DNA from: DHVE2 group archaeon
Lineage (GTDB): Archaea; Thermoplasmatota; Thermoplasmata; Thermoplasmatales; Aciduliprofundaceae
Assembly: GCA_027056155.1 (NCBI GenBank)
Contig: JALULR010000047.1
Span: forward strand, 1 to 13,646
DNA length: 13,646 bases
Direction: 5' to 3'
Under the pieces are notes generated by a model that worked only from the letters and a program-made list of their open reading frames with translations, had not been told where the DNA came from and made no database searches. This document shows positions 6,864 through 13,646 of this stretch, piece after piece (the first letter of the stretch is position 1; the number at the start of each line of letters is the position of its first letter). The position numbers and the translations under genes are program-made.

Positions 6864-9800
6864 ATGGGGACTAAGAAAATCAAATCAGGAGCTGGAAATG
6901 GCAGGTTAGGGCGATTGCTTCTATACAGCGTTATTTTTTCTCTGCTGCTGACGCCCATGGGAATGGTTCACGGTGCAAATACCACAATTACATTATCGCA
7001 GAGCAGCGGCGCGCCGGGCACTGTAATATGGATAAATGGCACGGGATTTAAGACGAGCGATAGTGTAGATATTTACTGGGACAGCAATTATCAAGACACT
7101 GTTTCAACAGATTCGCATGGTGATTTTTCGTATCAGTTTCAAATTCCTTCCTCCACAGCAGGGCAACACACAATATCCGCTGATGATGGCTCTAATTCCG
7201 CATCTGCAAAATTTCAAGTGGTGCCCGAGATAACGCTTTCTCCAAATAACGGATATGTTGGAACCTCGGTGACCGTTAACGGTGAGGGATTCTCTGCTAA
7301 TAAGAGAGTATATGTATACTGGGATTCCACATATTTAGGAAGGACATGGACAGGCAACAAAGGCTCGTTTTCATATACTTTTACCGTATCCAAAAGTCCT
7401 TACGGGTTGCACACAGTAACTGCGCGAGATTCTAACTGGAACACAGCAACTGCCTCTTTTCTCGTACTCAGTCACATTGTTCTTTCGACATACTCCGGAT
7501 ACTATGGAGAAGTAGTATATTACAGCTGCACAGGATACTCTGCAAATTCACTGCTTTCGGTGGTGCTTGACTACTCTCTCCCTACATCTACAACTCTTGA
7601 TACGAAACTTACAGATTCCACAGGCTCATACGATGGGTGGTTTAGAATTCCCGACGCAGCGCATGGCAATCATCATATTACAGGTATAGACAACAGGTCG
7701 CATGCTGATGATACAGTGCTAACTGTACAGCCAAAAGTTAATATCAATCCCGGCACGGGCATAGTAGGCAGTACATTTGCCGTATCGGGCCATGGTTTTT
7801 CTGCAAACAGTAATGTTGATATTACTTGGGATTCTGGAGCAATATTAAACAGCACTGTAACTGATAACTTTGGACATTTTTATGCAACGGTAACCGTGCC
7901 CTACTCAACCGAAGGTAATCACCAGCTAACCGCTACAGACTCAAACTCTGTGCAGAGCGCCGCTACTTTCGATGTAAGTCCACATATTACCGTGACTCCA
8001 AACTACGGTGTGCCCGGAGATAGTTCCACTGTAGTTTGTACCGGTTTTTCTGGCTCTACTGGTATTCATGTGTATTGGGACTTTGGGCTCGCTACGCAGA
8101 GCACGCTCTCTTCCGGTACCACCAACTCCACAGGCACATATACCGCTTCTGTGACAATCCCTACGGGCTCTAATTCATCGCATACCATTGCCGGAGAAGA
8201 TGATAATAATTACCTCGCAGAAACGACATATTATCTCGGGCCGCACATCTACCTCTCACCCACTAGCGGGTTTGTGGGCTCGACCATTGTAGTAAATGGT
8301 ACAGCATTCTCCCATAATTCCACAGTATCTATTTACTGGGACAGTATGCAAGTAGCTACAACGAGCACAAATGCCACGGGCATTTTTACCGCTAATTTCA
8401 CCGTGCCGGACTCAGTGTACGGGTATCACGAAGTTATGGCTGAAGATGCAGATGGTAATTATTCCACCGCATACTTCTTCGTTCTGGCGCATATCATTCT
8501 ATCTTCAAACGAAGGCACGGTGTTTGACAATATATCCATTAGCGGCACGGGCTTCTCCGGAGATTCTGCAGCATATATATTCTGGGATAGCACAAATACT
8601 GAGCTCGGCATGCTCACTGACGACAACGGTAGCTTTGACCTGACATTTAGCATACCTGAGAGCACGGCGGGCTGGCATAGCGTGATTGGCAGAGATGTAA
8701 ATGGTGTGACCTCCGATACACAATATTATGATGTACTTCCAATGATAAAGTTGCACCCTGATTACGGCAATATAGGCTCCTCGTATACGATAGATTGCTA
8801 TGGATTTGGAGCATCTACTACCTTAAATATGCTCTGGGACGGAAACTCCCAAGCGTACCACGCAACTACAAACAGTGTGGGCTCAGGTGAGATTAATGCA
8901 GTGGTGCCCAACGCTACTGCAGGAGTGCACAAAATTGCTGTGTATGATGCTTTCTTGAATGAGGTCTCGCCAGTGAATTTCACGGTGCTGCCTCCAGATA
9001 TGCCAGTGCCCTACGCACCGACAGGATTTGTAAATTCTACCAACGTTACACTTAGCTGGTCATCTGTGAATGCCTCCTCAACATATACTCTTGAGTACTC
9101 TACCTCCCCCGCATTTGCCAATCCAGTTGTGATAAATGGAATTGTAAGCAACTCTTACTCTCTTACTGGACTTCAAGATGGCACTACCTATTACTGGCGT
9201 GTGGCCGCTAGGGACTCAGGCGAAAACTTGGGCAATTACTCTAATGTGCTGTCATTTACTGTCGATGTTTCGGCGCCCACCTCAACCGTTTCGCTATCTG
9301 GCCAATATACAAATAGCACCCATATCTTAGTGTATTATCAAGCAACGGACTCCATAAGCGGCGTGAAAGATGTTAGGCTCTATTACAGTTATAATGGCCG
9401 CGATTACGAGCTTTATGCAATTAGCAATAGCTCAAACGGAGTATTTGATTTCTATGCAACGCACGGAGATGGCAATTACTCATTTTACACCGCTGCATAC
9501 GATAATGCGGGCAACATTCAGAGTGTGCATAGTGCACAACAAATTGTTGTAGATACCACCCCACCCGAGTCGTATATTCATAGCTTGCCGCAGTACACTG
9601 CGAATGCTTCTATAATACTATCATACAGCGCCACAGATGTGGGCACTGGTGTTGCACATGTGAATATATACTGGAGCAGTGATGGGGTTAATTGGAATTA
9701 TTACGGCGCATTTGATGCCGCACCGGTGAAATTTGTAGCACCGCATGATGGCATGTATTATTTCAAGTCGGTTGCGGTAGATACGGCGGGCAATGTCCAA

Positions 9801-11210
9801 GCGGTAGCTCCGGTAATAGTTTCCACCATGGTGGACACCACGCCTCCAGAGTCAATGTGCTCTGTTAAAGGCACCGTGGGTCAAAATGGGTGGTATGTAT
9901 CAACGGTGCATTTGTATTTAAGCGCACACGATGCTACCTCGGGCGTAAAAGCAATATACTACGCAATAGGAGACTCATCTTCTTTGCCATACTCCGGACC
10001 AATAACGCTCAGCAACGATGGTGTTTACAAGCTTACATATTATGCTGTGGACTTTGCAGGCAATTCAGAAACGCACCACAGCATCGTGGTGAAAATAGAT
10101 AGAGAGGCACCCACCCTAGCAATAGTCGCTCCGGAGGAGAATGCCATACTATCTGGAAATGTCACGCTTTCAGTTAAATCGAGTGATACAAATATGCAAG
10201 GTGTTTACTACAGCATAGATAGTGGCTCTTGGATAGCTTTGTCACATGAGGGTGCAATATGGAGCGCAATGCTCAATACCTTAAATTACGATGACGGAAA
10301 GCATGTTATACGTTTTGTGGCAAATGATAGTGCTGGAAATACCGCATATTCTAACATGACGGTGAGCGTTGATAACAAAGAGCCCACGCTAGTAAACATA
10401 AACGTGCCCACGGGAATTGTATCCGGCATAACTACTATCTCTGTGGAAGTTTCGGACTCTGTAGGCGTGGAAACTGTAATTGCCAAGCTCCAATCTGCTA
10501 ATTTCAATGGTACATATACCATGTACAAGAGCGCTAGCAGTGTGTATTCACTGCGTTTGAATACAAGCAATATGAAAGATGGAAGCTATACAATGGCTAT
10601 AATTGCCAAAAATTACGGTGGAATCACTAATGAGGTATCGACGCAGTTTGTGATAGATAACACAGCCCCCGAAGTAAAATACACAGGCAGCAACGTGGTA
10701 CATGGCGCGACTACCCTGACTTTTGAGGTTAAAGATGTCACATCAGGCGTGAAGAGTGCATGGATTGCGATAGATAACGGACACTGGGTAAAGGTCACTG
10801 TTGAAAAGGGCATTATTAAGTACAAGTGGGAGACAATGCTACTGGACAACGGCGTACATAGGGTGCAAGTGAAGGTAATAGATAACGCAGGGAACGAGCA
10901 GACCTACGAGAAAGACATATATGTGAACAATTTCAATTACATGCCCATTGTTTATACGATAATACTAGTAGCTTTGCTTATAGTTGTCGTGTTACTGCTC
11001 AAAAAACGCAAGACACCTACTCCTAAAAAGCCACGCGCACAAAATATGAGCCCAGAGCCAGCACCAGATAACCAAGCAAATACCAATGCAAAACCATCAC
11101 AAAGTGCGCCGGCGGAAAGCGGGCCCGCAGCGAGGGAAGAAACAGAGGCAAACGAGGAAGAAAGCATGGATTTACCAGAGCTTGAGCTTGGAGGTGAGCA
11201 CAATGAGTAA
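6864..11210 (+). CDS. Giant secreted Ig-repeat surface protein with C-terminal membrane anchor
   Basis: A 1448-residue cell-surface protein. The N-terminus has a basic region (K4 to R17), a hydrophobic core at about 18-33 and a likely cleavage site near 37-38 (VHGA). Eight TIG/IPT-like repeats of about 80 residues follow (42-709), seven of them with a Trp-Asp (mostly Y/F-W-D-S) motif. A fibronectin III domain covers about 714-801 (TYYWRVAARD). Six Ig-like repeats (803-1354) mostly carry a D-x-A-G-N motif near their end, with DTTPPES linkers. One helix (1360-1379) is followed by KKRK and a Pro/Ala/Glu-rich tail ending in acidic residues. Sixteen N-x-S/T sequons before residue 730 suggest heavy glycosylation. 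No catalytic domain is visible; adhesion, stalk or S-layer-associated roles are inferred. The last 8 nt overlap the next gene. I do not know a named protein with this exact order. Confidence 0.88.
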   Translation: MGTKKIKSGAGNGRLGRLLLYSVIFSLLLTPMGMVHGANTTITLSQSSGAPGTVIWINGTGFKTSDSVDIYWDSNYQDTVSTDSHGDFSYQFQIPSSTAGQHTISADDGSNSASAKFQVVPEITLSPNNGYVGTSVTVNGEGFSANKRVYVYWDSTYLGRTWTGNKGSFSYTFTVSKSPYGLHTVTARDSNWNTATASFLVLSHIVLSTYSGYYGEVVYYSCTGYSANSLLSVVLDYSLPTSTTLDTKLTDSTGSYDGWFRIPDAAHGNHHITGIDNRSHADDTVLTVQPKVNINPGTGIVGSTFAVSGHGFSANSNVDITWDSGAILNSTVTDNFGHFYATVTVPYSTEGNHQLTATDSNSVQSAATFDVSPHITVTPNYGVPGDSSTVVCTGFSGSTGIHVYWDFGLATQSTLSSGTTNSTGTYTASVTIPTGSNSSHTIAGEDDNNYLAETTYYLGPHIYLSPTSGFVGSTIVVNGTAFSHNSTVSIYWDSMQVATTSTNATGIFTANFTVPDSVYGYHEVMAEDADGNYSTAYFFVLAHIILSSNEGTVFDNISISGTGFSGDSAAYIFWDSTNTELGMLTDDNGSFDLTFSIPESTAGWHSVIGRDVNGVTSDTQYYDVLPMIKLHPDYGNIGSSYTIDCYGFGASTTLNMLWDGNSQAYHATTNSVGSGEINAVVPNATAGVHKIAVYDAFLNEVSPVNFTVLPPDMPVPYAPTGFVNSTNVTLSWSSVNASSTYTLEYSTSPAFANPVVINGIVSNSYSLTGLQDGTTYYWRVAARDSGENLGNYSNVLSFTVDVSAPTSTVSLSGQYTNSTHILVYYQATDSISGVKDVRLYYSYNGRDYELYAISNSSNGVFDFYATHGDGNYSFYTAAYDNAGNIQSVHSAQQIVVDTTPPESYIHSLPQYTANASIILSYSATDVGTGVAHVNIYWSSDGVNWNYYGAFDAAPVKFVAPHDGMYYFKSVAVDTAGNVQAVAPVIVSTMVDTTPPESMCSVKGTVGQNGWYVSTVHLYLSAHDATSGVKAIYYAIGDSSSLPYSGPITLSNDGVYKLTYYAVDFAGNSETHHSIVVKIDREAPTLAIVAPEENAILSGNVTLSVKSSDTNMQGVYYSIDSGSWIALSHEGAIWSAMLNTLNYDDGKHVIRFVANDSAGNTAYSNMTVSVDNKEPTLVNINVPTGIVSGITTISVEVSDSVGVETVIAKLQSANFNGTYTMYKSASSVYSLRLNTSNMKDGSYTMAIIAKNYGGITNEVSTQFVIDNTAPEVKYTGSNVVHGATTLTFEVKDVTSGVKSAWIAIDNGHWVKVTVEKGIIKYKWETMLLDNGVHRVQVKVIDNAGNEQTYEKDIYVNNFNYMPIVYTIILVALLIVVVLLLKKRKTPTPKKPRAQNMSPEPAPDNQANTNAKPSQSAPAESGPAAREETEANEEESMDLPELELGGEHNE
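6987..8990 (+). repeat. Eight tandem TIG/IPT-like repeats encoded in the surface protein
   Basis: Protein-level repeats begin at residues 42, 123, 205, 292, 375, 462, 544 and 628. Each opens with a strand such as ITLSP followed by a Gly-rich turn (NNGYVG), then a G-x-G-F turn, the Y/F-W-D-S strand, an acidic/Gly turn before the next strand and a final G-x-H-x-V/I strand. The repeats are diverged at DNA level, so this is old duplication, not a recent expansion. Repeat 3 lacks the Trp and reads VVLDYS. Confidence 0.85.
9270..10925 (+). repeat. Six tandem Ig-like repeats near the membrane
   Basis: Repeats of about 85-95 residues cover roughly 803-896, 897-989, 990-1078, 1079-1170, 1171-1265 and 1266-1354. 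Five end with a D-x-A-G-N motif (879-884, 972-977, 1062-1067, 1154-1159, 1339-1344). The fifth repeat has KNYGG in its place. Linkers are rich in Asp, Thr and Pro. Confidence 0.75.
11190..11197 (+). promoter_or_regulatory. Strong ribosome binding site inside the end of the surface-protein gene
   Basis: GGAGGTGA is a full match to the 3' end of archaeal 16S rRNA and stands 5 nt before the ATG at 11203. It sits in the last codons of the surface protein, so the small membrane protein is translated from the same mRNA. It decides the start against an in-frame ATG at 11086 inside the upstream gene. Confidence 0.85.
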
Positions 11211-11625
11211 ACCAAATATCGGAGACTTTGGCGTGCTTCTCGGAGGTTTGCTGGTGTTTGTAAGTGTGTTTATGCCATGGTTCAGTGTGAATATCTATGG
11301 AAACACAGTCACATATACTGGGATTGCTATGGCATCTAGCTTTTCCATTATGAGCATTGTTTATTTGCTTCCACTGCTCAGCGGCATATTAATTAGCTAC
11401 GTAATTGCAAAGTGGCTCAGCAACGAATCACATACTTCGAAAAAGGCAATAGATATTACATGCATATCTGTGGCAGCGGCTATGCTCGTAGTGGTGTTCA
11501 TTGCTTTGTTTATGTATCCAGCAGGTGTGCCAAGCTCGGTTCTAAACGGCATGAATATAGGCGGCTATGCAGCGATTACAGGAGCAATAACTGCGCAGAT
11601 TTTCACCATTTTTCACATCTCTTAA
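11203..11625 (+). CDS. Four-helix small membrane protein coupled to the surface protein
   Basis: A 140-residue integral membrane protein of unknown family. Four hydrophobic segments are seen at about residues 8-28, 42-69, 81-104 and 116-138. The first ends in FMPWFSVNIYG, a Pro-Trp at the membrane edge that occurs in many small unnamed membrane proteins. The loop between helices 2 and 3 is polar and Lys-containing (KWLSNESHTSKK) and probably cytoplasmic, which puts both termini inside if all four segments span. The start ATG at 11203 overlaps the last 8 nt of the surface-protein gene and follows a near-perfect ribosome binding site, so the two proteins are likely made together. A partner, anchor or assembly role for the surface protein is inference from this coupling; no catalytic motif is visible. 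Confidence 0.82.
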   Translation: MSKPNIGDFGVLLGGLLVFVSVFMPWFSVNIYGNTVTYTGIAMASSFSIMSIVYLLPLLSGILISYVIAKWLSNESHTSKKAIDITCISVAAAMLVVVFIALFMYPAGVPSSVLNGMNIGGYAAITGAITAQIFTIFHIS

Positions 11626-11638
11626 TTTTTTAGTTTTT
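11626..11638 (+). terminator. T-tract after the surface-protein operon
   Basis: Directly after the TAA stop the plus strand has six Ts, AG and five Ts. Such T-runs are the usual archaeal end signal. The minus-strand gene on the other side stops at 11655, so this is a convergent junction with a 29-nt gap. Confidence 0.55.
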
Positions 11639-11654
11639 GAATGATACACTCTAT

Positions 11655-12629
11655 TTATTGTGTTATAACGCTAACAACTCCCATATTTTTTGCCTGAGAA
11701 TATCCCATAGCTATAATCTCACCAGAATCCGTGAAAAATGCCTTTTCGTACCACCCCTCAAAACGAGCTACAAACTTGCCGAGTAACTCTAAATCATAGT
11801 TTAATAGATAAAGTACAGGCCTTTTTCTATGCTCACCTGCAAGAATCACAAGCTCGTCTCGAGTTGCAGCGCCCAAAACTGCGCTATCTTCAAACTGCAC
11901 CTCTTTCTCGCTATGCTCTCCCACTTTCAGTGCAATACCATTATCTCCCTTTGTTCCAACGACCAATAGTGAATTGCCAAGCTCTATTGAAGAATAAATC
12001 ATGAGCTCTGAAATGTGCCTTTCCCATATTTTGTTGAGCTCCTCATCTACGCGAATTATCCTTGCAAACCATTTATTTAGGCGCTTGTATGAGTAAGTCA
12101 AAAACTTGGAAGTAATTGCACCTGCAAGCACATCATCATATCTCCCATAGTTTTTAGTTTCTAATAATTCAAGCTCTTTATTTATCCTCATTGTAAATAC
12201 GCTCGGCTCTTTGCTTCTACTTTCCCCCATGGCCCATAGCTCATCACCTCTATTTATCATTGTGTAAATTACATCGTTGTTGCCAATTTTGTAGGTCATC
12301 TCCTTCAGCTTCTCACCACTCTTATTAACTGATAAAATATACGCTTTCCAACCATGGCCTCCGCTTTCAGTGGCTCTGCCATGGGCGTTTCCACCTACTA
12401 TGCATTTATCATCACTCTCGAGTATAGTTTGAGCTTCGTATTCATGGCCAGCGCCGCATACCCTTGTCCATAACTCATTTCCGCTTTTGTCAATATTCAC
12501 AAGCAGAATCTTATATTTACCATCGACCTTCACATCTCCCGCAATCATAAACGAATTTTCTGATTTGCAGTAATCGGTAAAGATAGTATCTTCGCCAATT
12601 TTGTAATTCCGAGATTTTATTACTCTCAT
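11655..12629 (-). CDS. Seven-repeat beta-propeller protein without signal peptide
   Basis: A 324-residue protein that I do not recognise as a named family. It consists of about seven diverged repeats of 40-50 residues. Each has a strand pair around a small turn such as FMIAGD, CIVGGN, LWAMGE, LLVVGT, VILAGE or IIAMGY, usually followed by a strand ending in N-x-D/K-x-x-G-x or E-L-x (LLVNIDKSGNELW, YILSVNKSGEKL, LLNYDLELLGKF). This is the pattern of a beta-propeller, with the C-terminal strand (GVVSVITQ) probably closing a blade with the N-terminus. There is no signal peptide or membrane segment, and it has free Cys at 21, 58 and 76, so a cytosolic location is likely. The ATG at 12629 has a BoxA about 27 nt upstream and no ribosome binding site. 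A TTG at 12644 is rejected. Function is unknown. Confidence 0.75.
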   Translation of the reverse strand: MRVIKSRNYKIGEDTIFTDYCKSENSFMIAGDVKVDGKYKILLVNIDKSGNELWTRVCGAGHEYEAQTILESDDKCIVGGNAHGRATESGGHGWKAYILSVNKSGEKLKEMTYKIGNNDVIYTMINRGDELWAMGESRSKEPSVFTMRINKELELLETKNYGRYDDVLAGAITSKFLTYSYKRLNKWFARIIRVDEELNKIWERHISELMIYSSIELGNSLLVVGTKGDNGIALKVGEHSEKEVQFEDSAVLGAATRDELVILAGEHRKRPVLYLLNYDLELLGKFVARFEGWYEKAFFTDSGEIIAMGYSQAKNMGVVSVITQ

Positions 12630-12869
12630 CAGTAGATGAAACAATTTGATTTATTTAAATAATTCAATCCTTGGATATGAAAGACATAAACTCCCAAGAC
12701 TCTCAATGATTTTTAATCAAACATCGACATACTCAGCACACATGTTTCACAAAGCTCCGTGGGAGGCATACATTAAATATACTATTTTTCATCTCTCTTG
12801 CGGTTAATAAGGTGCATAGCAACCTACAAAAAGATTTATGGGCGAGTATAATATTTAGGATTGAAAGAA
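12630..12869. other. Intergenic control region between propeller and transporter genes
   Basis: This 240-nt divergent region is AT-rich and holds the propeller promoter. For the transporter, TTAAATATA-like bases near 12773-12781 and AAAGATTTATGG near 12830-12841 are possible BoxA elements; neither has the leaderless spacing. I see no convincing RNA gene, operator or strong hairpin. Confidence 0.4.
12652..12660 (-). promoter_or_regulatory. BoxA/TATA element for the leaderless propeller gene
   Basis: The minus strand reads ATTTAAATA, a close BoxA match centred about 27 nt before the ATG at 12629. Its core ATTTAAAT is a palindrome and could in principle also be read towards the right, but the transporter start is more than 200 nt away. 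Confidence 0.6.
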
Positions 12870-13646
12870 ATGAAAAATAAAGAATTTTATGCCTTGCTAT
12901 CTTCGTCTGCAATATCTGCAATAGGTGATGGTATTCGAACATTATTGATACCTCTCATTATATTGTATATTTCTGGCTCATCTTTTATTTTTGGCCTGCT
13001 CGTATCTATTGAATTTTTAGTTTGGATTATGGCTACCGCATTCACAGGCTATATTGTAGATAAAACCAACAGAGTTAGTAATATGATATCTGCTAATTTG
13101 ATTATGGCTATCATCATGGGCTGCGTTTCTCTTTCTTATTTTATTGCACGTACCTACTTTGTTTACTTCATTATACTGGCAGTTATAGTTGTGAGCGTGG
13201 GAGAATCGTTCTTCAATCCCGCAAGCTTTTCGCTCCTGCCCGATGTAGTGCATGAGAAACTGGATAAACATAATGCTCTTTTATCCATGTCTGTAAATGC
13301 CGCTCTCGTTGGTGGCTATTTGATTGCAGGATTCGGGTTTTACAAAATTTCATGGGGCTACTTGTTTGGAATTGATGCAATATCATTTCTACTATCATCA
13401 GTAATCATCTATTTCGGTTTGAAGGGCATCGCTAATTTTGAAAAAGTGGAAAAAATACATTTGTTGAGAGATACAAAGAATACAGTTAAGTTCGTTAAAA
13501 AAGATAAAGTGATTTTGTATACCATGTTCTTTGGAATTTTCTTTAATTTTACTATCTCGGGATTTATAGTTATAATTCCAACAATTGCCGTAAAGTACAC
13601 TACCGCAAGCTCTTTTTCCCTGTCTTTCTTCTACATTGCCGAGTTG
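12870..13646 (+). CDS. Major facilitator superfamily transporter, 3' end outside window
   Basis: The first 259 residues of a multi-helix transporter; the frame is open to the right edge and family members have about 400 residues. The opening MKNKEFYALLSSSAISAIGDG followed by hydrophobic segments matches the MFS_3/enterobactin-exporter-like drug and metabolite efflux group. The cytoplasmic loop between helices 2 and 3 carries the MFS signature A, G60-x-x-x-D64-K65-x-x-R68 (GYIVDKTNR). Another group-typical stretch is ESFFNPASFSLLPDVV (about 114-129), with N/P residues in the fourth-helix region. The substrate is unknown. The ATG at 12870 is the first in frame; GAAAG just before it is at most a poor ribosome binding site. 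The gene is much richer in A+T than the left part of the window. It is divergent from the propeller gene. Confidence 0.87.
   Translation, partial: MKNKEFYALLSSSAISAIGDGIRTLLIPLIILYISGSSFIFGLLVSIEFLVWIMATAFTGYIVDKTNRVSNMISANLIMAIIMGCVSLSYFIARTYFVYFIILAVIVVSVGESFFNPASFSLLPDVVHEKLDKHNALLSMSVNAALVGGYLIAGFGFYKISWGYLFGIDAISFLLSSVIIYFGLKGIANFEKVEKIHLLRDTKNTVKFVKKDKVILYTMFFGIFFNFTISGFIVIIPTIAVKYTTASSFSLSFFYIAEL

Noticed and set aside
8371..8643. Alternative-frame open reading frames inside the surface-protein gene
   Set aside because: The surface-protein frame has unbroken repeat structure and codon use through the whole stretch; the other frames have no start signals or recognisable domains.
6987..8990. 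Possible recent DNA tandem repeat or recombination hot spot
   Set aside because: The repeats are similar only at protein level; I see no long shared nucleotide stretches between units.
11086..11202. Longer start for the 140-residue membrane protein
   Set aside because: The extra 39 codons lie in the surface-protein tail in another frame and give a Lys/Arg-rich, low-complexity extension; GGAGGTGA at 11190 points to the ATG at 11203.
12676..12708. Ten-codon open frame (MKDINSQDSQ) upstream of the transporter
   Set aside because: No ribosome binding site and no leader-peptide features; too short to support.
12691..12765. CTCCCA (12691) and TGGGAG (12760) inverted repeat in the right intergenic region
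   Set aside because: Only 6 bp with a loop of more than 60 nt; expected by chance, and no RNA motif around it.

Overview
The window looks like archaeal chromosome, most likely from a peptide- and amino-acid-using euryarchaeon. The evidence is an archaeal-type Mre11, TATA-like (BoxA) elements centred about 26 nt before several start codons with no ribosome binding site (leaderless genes), T-tract gene ends, and a very large secreted Ig-repeat protein with a C-terminal membrane anchor. A Thermoplasmata/Aciduliprofundum-like source would fit, but that is inference. Nine genes are complete or nearly so, and one more is cut at each edge. I see no rRNA, tRNA, CRISPR array, insertion sequence or phage gene.

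Left part (1-2217): the 5' portion of mre11 (minus strand, cut by the left edge) is divergent from an isocitrate/isopropylmalate-dehydrogenase-family gene with NADP-type cofactor residues. That gene converges on the next minus-strand group, with only 9 nt between stop codons and two overlapping inverted repeats at the junction.

Minus-strand metabolic block (2194-5534, transcribed right to left): hutI (imidazolonepropionase, histidine degradation) starts from a leaderless promoter. A RimI-like GNAT acetyltransferase follows 2 nt after its stop. After a gap of about 180 nt come an M20 metallopeptidase and a two-helix membrane protein joined to it by an ATGA stop/start overlap. Histidine degradation and M20 hydrolysis both fit amino-acid use.

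Plus-strand envelope block (5625-11625): an ArsB/NhaD (YbiR-like) ion permease, divergent from hutI, is followed by its own transcription unit with a 1448-residue surface protein. That protein has a signal peptide, eight TIG-like repeats, one fibronectin III domain, six further Ig-like repeats, one membrane helix and a charged, Pro/Ala/Glu-rich cytoplasmic tail. Its last codons overlap the start of a 140-residue four-helix membrane protein behind a near-perfect ribosome binding site. This pair is the best candidate for an undescribed system: an exported stalk or adhesin with a dedicated membrane partner.

Right part (11655-13646): a leaderless minus-strand gene encodes an apparently cytosolic seven-repeat beta-propeller. 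A 240-nt intergenic region follows, then the 5' portion of an AT-rich major facilitator transporter cut by the right edge.
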